Below are positions 56,343-64,000 of a DNA stretch of 64,000 nt, piece by piece. How positions within the stretch are numbered: the stretch's first letter is position 1; each line of letters opens with the position of its first letter. Position numbers and translations under genes: made by a program. The notes under the pieces were generated by a model that saw only the letters and a list, made by a program, of their open reading frames with translations, was not told the origin of the DNA and searched no databases. The stretch lies in assembly GCF_040120695.1 (NCBI RefSeq), contig NZ_JBEEAC010000026.1, positions 21,490 to 85,489 of the forward strand, given 5' to 3'. The DNA comes from Plantactinospora sp040120695 (lineage in GTDB: Bacteria > Actinomycetota > Actinomycetes > Mycobacteriales > Micromonosporaceae).

Positions 56343-57830
56343 TCAGTCGCCCTCCGGGCTACCGTCCGCAGTCGGAGTCGATCCGCTGGCGCTGGACGTA
56401 CCGTTGCTCGGCTCGGCGGCCGAGGTGGTGACCGGCGGCGTCTGCGGCTCCGTCGGCTCCGTCGGTTGCGGGATCGGTGCCGGTGTCACCGGCGGGGTTG
56501 CCGGGGGCGTGGTCGGCGTGCTGGTGGGCGGAGTCGCCGGTGGCGTCGTGGGCGGCGTGGTCGGCGGGGTGGTGGGCGGCTTCGATGGCGGGGTGGTGGT
56601 CGGCGGCGGGGTGGCCGGCGGCGGCGTGGTCGCGTTCGGTGCCGGCACCGCCGGGAAGATCCGGGTCGCGGCGTAGAACCGCGACCACCAGACGGTGGAG
56701 ACCTTGACCACGTCACCGGTGGTCGGGGCGTGCACCATCTTGCCGCCGCCGATGTACATGCCGACGTGGTGGATGCTGGTCCAGTTGCTGCCGGAGGCGA
56801 AGAAGACAAGGTCGCCGGGGAGCAGTGCCTCCCGGGCCACGCTCTGGTTGCGAGTGCCGTTGTACTGGTCCCGGGAGACCCGGGGGATCCGCTTGCCCAC
56901 CGAGAGATAGGAGGCGAGCATCAGGCCGGAGCAGTCGAACCGGTCCGGGCCCTCGGCGCCCCAGAGGTACGGGTCGCCCCGCTGGGCGAGCGCGTAACGC
57001 ATCGCGGCCAGCGCCTTGGGGTGCGCGACCATCCCGGCGACGCTGTCGCTGCCGATCGTCTCGCCGATGCGCTGCTCGGCGGCCTCCCTGGCGCGCTCGA
57101 TCGCCTTGAGCTGCTCGGCGTTGTCGCGCTTGAGCTTCACCAGGGCGGCAGAGCGTTCCTTGTACCGCTTCTCCGCGTCGGTGAAGGCGGCGACCTTCTG
57201 CTGGTAGGCGCTGGACGCGGCCTGGTAGGCCGCCTCCGCCTGCTGCTCGGCCTGCTGAGCCCGGGCCAGCTCACCGGCGGCCAGTTCGGTGTCACCGGAC
57301 CGTTCCTCGCCGCGCTGGATCCGACTGAGCAGGTCCAACCCGTGCAGGTCGGAGCCGAACGCGCCCGGCGGCAGCCCGGCGGCGTCCTTCAGCGCGCCCG
57401 CCGCCGCGTTGTCGGCCGCCGTACGGGCGTTGGCCAGCTCCAGCCGAGCCGTCCTGCGTACGCCGTCGGCGGCGGTCAGCTCGGTGGTGGCCCTGTCCCG
57501 CTCCTGGCGCAGTTGCAGCAGTTGGTCGCCGAGCTGGGCGACCTCGACCTCCAATGTCATGATCTGGCTCGCCAGCGGGCCGTTCACGCTCGGCGGCAGC
57601 GGATAGGAGGTCGTCGTCGGCGTGCCGGTGGGCACGTTGGGCGCTCCACCGGGCAGTGGGCGTATCCCAGCGTCGGGGACCGTGTTCGGCAGCGGCGGAT
57701 CGGCATAGACGGGCGTCGCCATCGCGCCCGCCACGATCGCGCCGACCAGGGCCGACCAGACCAGCGGACGTAGCACCGGGGAGACCGCCTTGCCGAGCCG
57801 GTCCGGTCGTCCGCGCCTGCTGTCGGTCAT
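56343..57830 (-). CDS. Secreted NlpC/P60 (C40) peptidoglycan hydrolase
   Basis: A 495-residue RipA-like hydrolase. After a signal peptide (about 1-44, ending VYA) comes a coiled coil (about 85-265: IMTLEVEVAQLGDQLLQLRQ) that probably autoinhibits or recruits an activator. The NlpC/P60 domain follows (about 275-400) with the nucleophile in DRFDCSGLM (near Cys 299) and the His in HHVGMYIGGG. The last 95 residues are a Pro/Thr-rich tail that may span or bind the wall. It cleaves D-Glu to diaminopimelate bonds. Start 57830 with GGGAG at 5 bases. Divergent from mqnE. Confidence 0.92.
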   Translation of the reverse strand: MTDSRRGRPDRLGKAVSPVLRPLVWSALVGAIVAGAMATPVYADPPLPNTVPDAGIRPLPGGAPNVPTGTPTTTSYPLPPSVNGPLASQIMTLEVEVAQLGDQLLQLRQERDRATTELTAADGVRRTARLELANARTAADNAAAGALKDAAGLPPGAFGSDLHGLDLLSRIQRGEERSGDTELAAGELARAQQAEQQAEAAYQAASSAYQQKVAAFTDAEKRYKERSAALVKLKRDNAEQLKAIERAREAAEQRIGETIGSDSVAGMVAHPKALAAMRYALAQRGDPYLWGAEGPDRFDCSGLMLASYLSVGKRIPRVSRDQYNGTRNQSVAREALLPGDLVFFASGSNWTSIHHVGMYIGGGKMVHAPTTGDVVKVSTVWWSRFYAATRIFPAVPAPNATTPPPATPPPTTTPPSKPPTTPPTTPPTTPPATPPTSTPTTPPATPPVTPAPIPQPTEPTEPQTPPVTTSAAEPSNGTSSASGSTPTADGSPEGD

Positions 57831-58085
57831 ACCGCTCCCGTCCCGTGCACAGCGGCGCTCCCGGCGCTGCTGTGGAATGGCCATCCGTGCTGTGTCGCGT
57901 CCCACTTTGTCTTACCTCAATGCGTCGGGGATGTCGATGCGACGGCGGGTAACGAGACGCTGAGAAGCCGGTTAAGAGTACCTGTGACCGGTGAACCAGA
58001 TCGCTGCCGCCGGCTGCCTCCGTCGGCACCTCCGCCGCTCGACGTACGCTCCTACCGGAGATCGTGCCTGGAGGGACGTGCTGCG
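57831..58085. promoter_or_regulatory. Divergent gap between the NlpC/P60 gene and mqnE
   Basis: 255 bp holding promoters for both genes. I looked for the c-di-AMP (ydaO) riboswitch that often precedes actinomycete wall hydrolases and did not find its conserved boxes. No other structure stands out. Confidence 0.4.
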
Positions 58086-59270
58086 ATGGACGCCGGACGC
58101 AAGCGTGAGCTGGAAGAGAAGGTCTACGCGGGAGTTCGGCTGGACCGCGCCGACGGCGAGGCGCTGTACGCCAGCGACGACCTGGTCTGGCTCGGCCGGC
58201 TGGCGCACCACCGGCGTACCGGGACCGGCGACGGCGATCGGGTGCTGTTCGTCGTCAACCGGCGGCTGCGGCTGACCGGTCTCTGCGTCGGTGGCTGCGC
58301 GTACTGCTCCCTCCGCCCCGGGCCGGACGGGCACGCCCGGCCGGAGGGCGGGGACAGCGTCCCGCTCTCGGTCGACGAGGCTGTCCGGCGCGCCACCGAG
58401 CTGGCCGCCGACGGGCTCACCGAGCTGGACCTCGTCGACCCGGTGCATCCCGCGCTGCCGTGGCGGCACTATCCGGAGCTGCTGCGCGCGCTGACGGTGG
58501 CGTTGCCCGGCGTCCGGTTGACCGGGTTCACCGCCATCGAGCTGCTTTGGCTGGGGAAGAGCACCGGGATGCCCGCCGACGAGATCCTCGACGAACTCGT
58601 CGCCGCCGGTCTGTCGGCGCCGAGCGGCGGCGGGGCCGAGATCTTCGACCCGGAGGTACGCCAGCGGCTCGGCCTCGCCGACCGTGCCTGGGAGGACTGG
58701 TCCCGGATCCACCGGCTCGCCCACGCCAAGGGGATCGGCACCCCGGCGACGATGCGCTTCGGGCACGTCGAGGAGCCCCGGCACCGGGTCGACCACGTGC
58801 TGCGGCTGCGCGAGCTACAGGACGAGACCGGCGGCTTCACCAGCTTCCTGCCGCTGCGCTACGAGCATGACCTCGCGGTACCGACCGGCGATGGAATCGG
58901 GGCGGGGCAGCCGACCGGGACGGCGTCGCCGGCCGAGTCGCTGAAGACCTTCGCGGTGTCCCGGCTCCTCCTCGACAACGTGCCCCACCTGACGTGCTGC
59001 TGGGCCACCCAGGGGTACTCCGTGGCGCAGCTCGCACTCAACTTCGGCGTCGACGACCTGGCCGCCTCGGCGGCCGGACACCGGATCAGCCACGGCGTCG
59101 ACCGGGACGGTACGCCGACAGTGCTGCCCCGGGAGGATCTGCTCCGGCTGATCTGGGACGCCGATTTCCGTCCCGCCGAACGGAACAGCGGGTACGAGGT
59201 GCTGCGTGACTACGACGCCCCGCCGAGTCTGGCCGAGCGTCGGGCCGAGCCGCAGCGGATCTGGGCCTGA
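58086..59270 (+). CDS. mqnE: Aminofutalosine synthase MqnE-like radical SAM enzyme
   Basis: A 394-residue radical SAM enzyme. The cluster motif is CVGGCAYC (C67, C71, C74), preceded by VLFVVNRRLRLTG. GAEIFDPEVRQRL and PATMRFGHVEEPRHRVDH are typical of MqnE, which adds carboxyvinyloxybenzoate to S-adenosylmethionine in the futalosine route. The cluster loop differs from the common form (usually N-x-CVxxCKFCAF), so a related enzyme such as MqnC is not excluded. The other pathway genes here are the UbiD, mqnP and ubiX genes. ATG start; no close downstream partner. Confidence 0.87.
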   Translation: MDAGRKRELEEKVYAGVRLDRADGEALYASDDLVWLGRLAHHRRTGTGDGDRVLFVVNRRLRLTGLCVGGCAYCSLRPGPDGHARPEGGDSVPLSVDEAVRRATELAADGLTELDLVDPVHPALPWRHYPELLRALTVALPGVRLTGFTAIELLWLGKSTGMPADEILDELVAAGLSAPSGGGAEIFDPEVRQRLGLADRAWEDWSRIHRLAHAKGIGTPATMRFGHVEEPRHRVDHVLRLRELQDETGGFTSFLPLRYEHDLAVPTGDGIGAGQPTGTASPAESLKTFAVSRLLLDNVPHLTCCWATQGYSVAQLALNFGVDDLAASAAGHRISHGVDRDGTPTVLPREDLLRLIWDADFRPAERNSGYEVLRDYDAPPSLAERRAEPQRIWA

Positions 59271-59398
59271 GCCCCGCGTCGGGCGGGAGCGCGGCCCGGC
59301 GGGGGTGGTTTCCGGCCCGCTCACGTACCCTCGACTGGTCAGGAGCGGGCGGGAGCGGGTCGACGTCTGCCGGTGGGGAGCGCAGCGGGAGAGGCGGC

Positions 59399-59827
59399 AT
59401 GGCCGAGCGGAGCGAACGGGCGCCCTTTCCCCGGCGGGACGACCAGGGGCGGATCGTCGTGCTGGCCGACCTGCTCGGCGTCGCCCTGGTCGGGGTGGTC
59501 ATCGGGCTGGTGGCGCTGCTCGTGATCGACCTCGGCGCCTCCCTGGTCGGCCTGGGCGAGTTCGGCCGGGCGAGCGGTTGGCTCGCGGTGGTGCTGCCGG
59601 CGTGGATCTTCGTCGAGGAGTTCCGGGCCTGGCAGTTCGGTCCGGCCCGGGTCGCGGCGGCGTTGGTGGCCGCGGCCGTCGGGATCGCCGCCGGCCTGCT
59701 CGCCGCCGGGTTGGCCGCCTCGACCCCGCCGCTGGTCTCGGGCGGGTTGGCCGCGGCGGTTTTCGCCATGGGGTACGCGTTGGTCTGGTTTGCCGGCGTC
59801 CGTTGGCTCGCCGGCCGGACGAGCTGA
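59399..59827 (+). CDS. DUF3054-like membrane protein
   Basis: A 142-residue membrane protein with four helices (LADLLGVALVGVVIGLVALLVI, WLAVVLPAWIFVEEF, VAAALVAAAVGIAAGLLAAG, GGLAAAVFAMGYALVWFAGV). DLLGV near the start and the spacing of helices fit DUF3054. Function unknown. It is followed by a DUF4229 gene after 14 bp, so the two form an operon downstream of mqnE, a common actinobacterial neighbourhood for menaquinone genes. Confidence 0.82.
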   Translation: MAERSERAPFPRRDDQGRIVVLADLLGVALVGVVIGLVALLVIDLGASLVGLGEFGRASGWLAVVLPAWIFVEEFRAWQFGPARVAAALVAAAVGIAAGLLAAGLAASTPPLVSGGLAAAVFAMGYALVWFAGVRWLAGRTS

Positions 59828-59841
59828 TCGGAGTTGCGCAG

Positions 59842-60195
59842 ATGAGTCCCGCCGTGAAGTACACGCTGGGCCGGATCGGGCTGTTCCTGGCGGTCGCGCT
59901 GGCGCTCTGGCCGGTCGAGATGAACATCTTCCTCAAGCTGATGCTGGCGGTGGCGTTCTCTGCCGCGCTGGCGTTCTTCCTGCTGCGGGGCTGGCGGGAC
60001 GAGATGGCGCAGCAGTTGGCCACGGCGGCGGAGAAGCGGCGGGCCGAACGGGAGCGGCTGCGCGCCGCACTGGCCGGCGACGACCAACCGACGGACACGG
60101 TGAAGCCGACGCAGACAGGCAGGCCGGCCGACACAGGGAAGCCGGCCGACACAGGTGAGCCGACGGACGCGGGGAAGCCGACCGACAGGTCCTGA
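59842..60195 (+). CDS. DUF4229-like membrane protein
   Basis: A 117-residue protein: two N-terminal helices (YTLGRIGLFLAVALALWPVE and IFLKLMLAVAFSAALAFFLL), a charged helix (EMAQQLATAAEKRRAERERLRAAL) and a tail with repeats of the type GKPADTGEPTD. The pattern of two helices plus coiled segment is that of DUF4229, often encoded near menaquinone genes. Role unknown. Confidence 0.85.
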   Translation: MSPAVKYTLGRIGLFLAVALALWPVEMNIFLKLMLAVAFSAALAFFLLRGWRDEMAQQLATAAEKRRAERERLRAALAGDDQPTDTVKPTQTGRPADTGKPADTGEPTDAGKPTDRS

Positions 60196-60237
60196 GGCCC
60201 GTGCGTCCGGCCCGGACCAGCCCGGACCCCGGCACGG

Positions 60238-60283
60238 CACCGGCCCCGTGCCCGGACATCGTTGGCCAGGTACGGGGCCGGTG
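60238..60283. terminator. Bidirectional hairpin terminator
   Basis: CACCGGCCCCGT (60238-60249) and ACGGGGCCGGTG (60272-60283) form a perfect 12-bp stem with a 22-base loop. It lies between the convergent DUF4229 and C39-peptidase genes. Confidence 0.82.
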
Positions 60284-60314
60284 ATCCTCCCCAGGTGAGC
60301 TGACGCCGGCGCGG

Positions 60315-61673
60315 CTACCAGTTGGTCGAGCCGGCCAGCTTCGGCCAGGGCTTCCACCACGGCTTCATCAGGTACGCGATCCCGCCCGACCCGCCGGAGA
60401 CCCCGCCGCTGGCGTTGATCCGCTTGGTCCGCAGCCAGATCTGCTCGAACTGGTCCCGCCGGTAGACGTTGCGCACCACGTCGTTGCCGGACGACGCCGG
60501 ATCGTTGATCACCACGTCGCCGTCGCGGGTGAAGCCGACCACCACGAACAGGTGCCCGGAGGTGCCGTAGTTGGCCCCCTCCAACTCCTCGGCCAGGAAG
60601 GACTGGCTGGTGACCACCGGGATGCCGGCGGCGATGAAGTGTTCCACCTCGTCCAGCGAGTGCAGCCGGGTCACCTTGGCGTCCAGCCCGTACGAGCCGG
60701 CGTACGCGGTGTTGAACGGCCAGTTGCCGCATCCTTCGTACGCGTAGTCGTAGGTCATCCGGGCGGCGTGGTTGACCGACGGGTCCGGGTAGCTGGGATC
60801 GACCCAGGAGGTCTGCTCGGCCGACGGCTTCCGGCCCCAGTACTCCAGCACCATCGTGGTGGAGGTCGGCGAACACCAGGCCTGGCCGCCGCCGTCGTAC
60901 TCCGGGTAGTGCCCGGCGTGGATGTTCTGCGAGTAGCGGGGCACGGCCAGCTCCCGGCCCCAGGCGATCCGGCCGGTGCTGGCCGGCACGGTGAACCGGT
61001 CCGGCACCAGTGAGCCCATCGCGCCGACCATCCAGACCCGGGGTGACCGGCGGCTCTCCGGCGCGCGGTAGAGGGTCAGCCGCAGTTGGTAGGCCCGCAG
61101 CAGCACCCCGGTCGCGACGTCGTCGATCGAGAAGGTGTCGGTCCAGATCGTCGAGTAGGGGTCGCCCTGCCGGTTCACCGAGGTGCGCCGGATGTCCTGG
61201 TCACCTGCGGCCCACCGGCCCATGACGTACCACGGGGTCAGCGCGCCGGTGTTGTAGGTGCCCTGGAGTTCGGCCTGGATCCAGGTGCCGGCCGGGGTCT
61301 CGGCGTTCCAGGAGGCGACCAGTTCGCTGGCGTCGAAGCCGATCGGGGTGACCGGCGAGGTCCAGGTGGCGTACGACCAGGTGCGGGTGGTGCCGGTGTG
61401 CGGGTCGGTGTATTCGGTGGTGCCGGCCGGGCGAAGCATCGTGATCCCGGTCCGTATCCCGGGGACGGCGACGGTGCCCCGGTGGGTGCCGCGTCGCCAG
61501 TCGGGGTAGCTGGAGAACTCCTGCCAGGTGATCTGTTCGTCGTGTGGCATTGGGCGGGGGCGACCGGTCGTCGTGCCGGCCCGGGCCGGCATGCCGGTGC
61601 CGAGCAGGGCCAGGCCGGAGAGGCCGGCGAGGGTGAAGGTACGTCGGCTGATCGGGTTCGGGGAACTGGCCAT
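60315..61673 (-). CDS. Tat-exported C39-like peptidase
   Basis: A 452-residue exported protein. The N-terminus PISRRTFTLAGLSGLALLGTG is a twin-arginine signal. The C-terminal half (about 245-450) is a papain-like C39-type domain with the nucleophile in GGQAWCSPTSTTM (near Cys 268), the His in GHLFVVVGF and the Asp in VINDPAS. The first half is a beta-rich substrate- or wall-binding domain (ITWQEFSSYPDWRRGTHRGT). Probable role: cleavage of peptides or peptidoglycan outside the cell. Relatives are common in Streptomyces and Micromonospora. Confidence 0.88.
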   Translation of the reverse strand: MASSPNPISRRTFTLAGLSGLALLGTGMPARAGTTTGRPRPMPHDEQITWQEFSSYPDWRRGTHRGTVAVPGIRTGITMLRPAGTTEYTDPHTGTTRTWSYATWTSPVTPIGFDASELVASWNAETPAGTWIQAELQGTYNTGALTPWYVMGRWAAGDQDIRRTSVNRQGDPYSTIWTDTFSIDDVATGVLLRAYQLRLTLYRAPESRRSPRVWMVGAMGSLVPDRFTVPASTGRIAWGRELAVPRYSQNIHAGHYPEYDGGGQAWCSPTSTTMVLEYWGRKPSAEQTSWVDPSYPDPSVNHAARMTYDYAYEGCGNWPFNTAYAGSYGLDAKVTRLHSLDEVEHFIAAGIPVVTSQSFLAEELEGANYGTSGHLFVVVGFTRDGDVVINDPASSGNDVVRNVYRRDQFEQIWLRTKRINASGGVSGGSGGIAYLMKPWWKPWPKLAGSTNW

Positions 61674-61882
61674 CGATGCTCCGCGGGGCCGAAGGTCGGG
61701 GTCCTGTCGCCACTATTCCGCTTGGCAGGAACTTTCGCCAGATGTTCACGCCAGGAAAATCTTTGCCGCGAGGAGGGTGTAACTGGCATGGGGTGCAAAG
61801 TGATCAATGTTGATATGACCATGGTACGGATGGTGCAGTGTGCACTACCCAGCGCAGTCCTCCCTACCCCCAGGAGGTTCAG

Positions 61883-63790
61883 ATGCCCTTCCGCACCTGG
61901 ATGTCCGGGCCGTCGATCCGGCACCGGGCCCGGGCCGGTGCCCTCGCCGGCACCGTCGTGCTCGGACTCGTCGTCGCCGGCCTCGGCCCGACCGGCACCG
62001 CCAGCGCCGGACCGGACCTGACCGAGGCCGAGCCCGCCACCAGCGCGGAATACCGGGTGACCGGTCCGCGCACCCTGGCCGACCGCAACGCGGTGGCCGC
62101 CACCGGTACCAGCATCGACTACGCCGAGCACGGCGCGCTCTACGTCACCGCGACCCCGGCCGAGGTGAAGGCGATCACCGCGCTCGGCTTCGAGGTGGCG
62201 GCGGTACCGGCACCGCCGGACCGGGGCCAGCACGAGCACGGCGACGTCGGCGTACTCGACTTCCCGCCGGCCGACTCGGCGTACCACAACTACGCCGAGC
62301 TGAACGCGGTGATCAACCAGGTCGTCGCCGACCATCCGACGATCGCCCGCCGGTCCAGCATGGGCACCTCCTACGAGGGGCGCGACCTGCCGGTCATCAA
62401 GATCTCCGACAACGTCGGCACCGACGAGAACGAGCCGGAGATCCTGTTCAACTCGCAGCAGCACGCCCGCGAGCACCTGACCGTGGAGATGGCGATCTAC
62501 CTGCTCGACCTCTTCACCGACAACTACGGCTCGGACTCCCGGATCACCAACATCGTCAACACCCGGGAGATCTGGATCGTCCCGACGGTCAACCCGGACG
62601 GCAGCGAGTACGACATCGCCACCGGCTCGTACCGGTCCTGGCGGAAGAACCGCCAACCGAACAGCGGATCGTCGTACGTCGGCACCGACCTGAACCGGAA
62701 CTGGGGCTACAACTGGGGCTGCTGCGGCGGCTCCTCCGGCTCGACCTCCTCGGAGACCTACCGGGGCCCGTCGGCGTTCTCCGCGCCGGAGACCGCCCGG
62801 CTGCGCGACTTCGTCAACAGCCGGGTCGTCGGCGGTACCCAGCAGATCACGGTGAACATCGACTTCCACACGTACTCGCAACTGGTGCTCTGGCCGTACG
62901 GCTACACCACCTCGAACACCGGCCCGGGGCTGAACGCCGACCAGGAACGGACCTTCCGCACCCTCGGTCAGCAGATGGCGGCCACCAACGGCTACACCCC
63001 GGAACAGTCCAGCGACCTCTACATCACCGACGGGGACAGCCTGGACTGGATGTGGGCCACCCACAACATCTTCGCGTACACCTTCGAGATGTACCCGGGC
63101 TCGGCGTCCGGCGGCGGCTTCTACCCGCCCGACGAGGTGATCCCGGCGCAGACCTCCCGCAACCGGGAGGCGGTGCTGATCCTGAGCGAGTACGCCGACT
63201 GCCCGTACCGGGTGGCCGGGCTCCAGGCGACGTACTGCGGCAGCGGTGGCGGCACCACCGTCTGGTCGGACACCTTCGAGACCGCGACCGGCTGGACGAC
63301 CAACCCGGCCGGGACCGACACCGCCACCACGGGGGCGTGGGAACGGGGTGCCGCCCAGGCGACCACCTCCAGCGGTGCCAAGCAGCTCACCCCGTACGCC
63401 GGCAGCAACGACCTGGTCACCGGCCGGCTGGCCGGCTCGGGGGCCGGTGACCACGACATCGACGGCGGGGTGACCAGCGCACAGTCACCGGCGATCACGC
63501 TGCCGGCGAGCGGCACGTTGACCCTCTCCCTGGCCTGGTATCTCGCGCACGGGTCGAACTCGTCGTCCGCGGACTACCTGCGGGTCAGCGTGGTGCACAG
63601 TGGTGGGACGACCCAGCTGCTCAACCAGGCCGGTGCGGCGAGCAACCGCAACGGTAGCTGGAGCATCGCCACCGCCAACCTGTCGGCGTACGCCGGGCAG
63701 TCGGTGCGGCTGCTGGTGCAGGCCGCCGACGCCTCCGGGGCAAGCCTGGTCGAGGCGGCGATCGACAACGTGACGATCACCAGCTCGTAG
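61883..63790 (+). CDS. Secreted M14 zinc carboxypeptidase with C-terminal beta domain
   Basis: A 635-residue secreted carboxypeptidase. The signal peptide ends near residue 50 (TASA). A propeptide leads to the M14 domain (about 125-445). Zinc ligands lie in QQHAREHLT (H194, E197) and NIDFHTYSQ; DLNRNWGYNWG binds substrate, and FAYTFEMYPGS supplies the catalytic Glu. A Gly-rich linker precedes a beta-sandwich domain (about 455-635) that may bind polymers. Similar to Streptomyces SGT-type carboxypeptidase. AGGAGG lies 5 bases before ATG 61883. Confidence 0.94.
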   Translation: MPFRTWMSGPSIRHRARAGALAGTVVLGLVVAGLGPTGTASAGPDLTEAEPATSAEYRVTGPRTLADRNAVAATGTSIDYAEHGALYVTATPAEVKAITALGFEVAAVPAPPDRGQHEHGDVGVLDFPPADSAYHNYAELNAVINQVVADHPTIARRSSMGTSYEGRDLPVIKISDNVGTDENEPEILFNSQQHAREHLTVEMAIYLLDLFTDNYGSDSRITNIVNTREIWIVPTVNPDGSEYDIATGSYRSWRKNRQPNSGSSYVGTDLNRNWGYNWGCCGGSSGSTSSETYRGPSAFSAPETARLRDFVNSRVVGGTQQITVNIDFHTYSQLVLWPYGYTTSNTGPGLNADQERTFRTLGQQMAATNGYTPEQSSDLYITDGDSLDWMWATHNIFAYTFEMYPGSASGGGFYPPDEVIPAQTSRNREAVLILSEYADCPYRVAGLQATYCGSGGGTTVWSDTFETATGWTTNPAGTDTATTGAWERGAAQATTSSGAKQLTPYAGSNDLVTGRLAGSGAGDHDIDGGVTSAQSPAITLPASGTLTLSLAWYLAHGSNSSSADYLRVSVVHSGGTTQLLNQAGAASNRNGSWSIATANLSAYAGQSVRLLVQAADASGASLVEAAIDNVTITSS

Positions 63791-63799
63791 CAGTGCGAC

Positions 63800-63842
63800 C
63801 CGGGGCCCTGCCGAACATGACGAGGTGTCGGCGGGGCCCCGG
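63800..63842 (+). terminator. Hairpin terminator after the carboxypeptidase
   Basis: CCGGGGCCC and GGGCCCCGG (63800-63808, 63834-63842) with further pairing of CCGA and TCGG inside; about 15 paired bases with mismatches. It begins 10 bp after the stop. Confidence 0.7.
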
Positions 63843-63963
63843 ATGGAGCCTGAGCCTGCTCGGGTCCTCCGATCTAGTACGGCAGCCGCCATTGGCGGTC
63901 TGACCTCGTGGGATGTGGTGGGGGTGTGTAACGTGGACGCAGCCGCCTGTTGATCATGTGTTT

Positions 63964-64000
63964 GTGAGGACTACAGGATCGAAGGCGGCTGCTGCTGCCA
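63964..64000 (+). CDS. Possible 5' end of a transposase or HTH gene
   Basis: A GTG at 63964 opens a frame to the right edge: MRTTGSKAAAAA. This start resembles N-termini of IS630-type transposases. Only 12 codons are visible, and there is no clear ribosome site, so this is a weak call. Confidence 0.25.
   Translation, partial: MRTTGSKAAAAA

Noticed and set aside
57831..58085. c-di-AMP riboswitch before the NlpC/P60 gene
   Set aside because: Expected from relatives, but the conserved boxes of the ydaO motif were not found on the minus strand.

Overview
The window is very GC-rich DNA with short intergenic gaps, frequent GTG/TTG starts and actinobacterial gene families: BldC, XRE-TPR and XRE/MmyB-like regulators, an ECF/DGPF pair, OsaABC-like signalling, SpoIIAA-like STAS proteins, and futalosine-type menaquinone genes. 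Together with the SCO2521-SCO2524-like cluster and a terpene synthase, this points to a filamentous actinomycete, most likely Micromonosporaceae. No rRNA, tRNA, CRISPR array or intact insertion sequence was seen.

Region 1 (1-7833) is the most interesting part. It holds four genes that I match from memory to the conserved but uncharacterised SCO2521-SCO2525 cluster of Streptomyces coelicolor: the tail of a SCO2524-like protein, a variant P-loop ATPase (SCO2523-like), a SCO2522-like protein and a SCO2521-like protein. A divergent 1452-residue protein with DUF4062 (TIR-like), NACHT NTPase and about 18 HEAT-like repeats sits between the last two. The layout resembles an NLR-like immune or conflict system. 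Region 2 (7834-13600) has a small gene behind a perfect LexA box, mscL, an anti-sigma antagonist, an epimerase, a DUF4352-like protein, a threonine-dehydratase-like enzyme and a vapBC pair. Region 3 (13600-19500) holds secreted or catabolic enzymes: GH16 glucanase, oligopeptidase B, a GlcE-like flavoprotein and an M23 peptidase.

Region 4 (19641-27454) is an osaABC-like osmotic-stress locus: an ATPase/GAF/PP2C phosphatase diverging from a huge HAMP-array hybrid kinase, then its response regulator and a convergent STAS protein. Region 5 (27622-33848) is the classical hemL - phosphatase - TlpA - CcdA - ResB - CcsB operon for heme and cytochrome c maturation. Region 6 (33979-40218) has a VOC protein, an ECF42-like sigma factor with its DGPF partner and a DUF998-like membrane protein, a LysE exporter, a small-enzyme operon divergent from an XRE regulator with a palindromic operator between them, and a small membrane protein.

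Region 7 (40319-59270) carries menaquinone genes: UbiD-type decarboxylase, MqnP-like prenyltransferase, UbiX and, further right, MqnE. Between the prenyltransferase and ubiX lies a 5-kb insertion-like block with an XRE/PLD-like regulator, a GNAT, an XRE-TPR regulator, three overlapping small genes and a terpene synthase with a repeat-filled insert. A 48-bp copy of the prenyltransferase gene and a decayed copy of the XRE-TPR gene mark this block as rearranged. To its right are bldC, an Lrp/AsnC regulator, a cysteine-desulfhydrase-like enzyme, a glycolipid-binding-like protein, a DEAD-box helicase, a proline-rich tail-anchored protein and an NlpC/P60 hydrolase. Region 8 (59399-64000) has two small membrane proteins, a Tat-exported C39-like peptidase and an M14 carboxypeptidase; a possible transposase start lies at the right edge.
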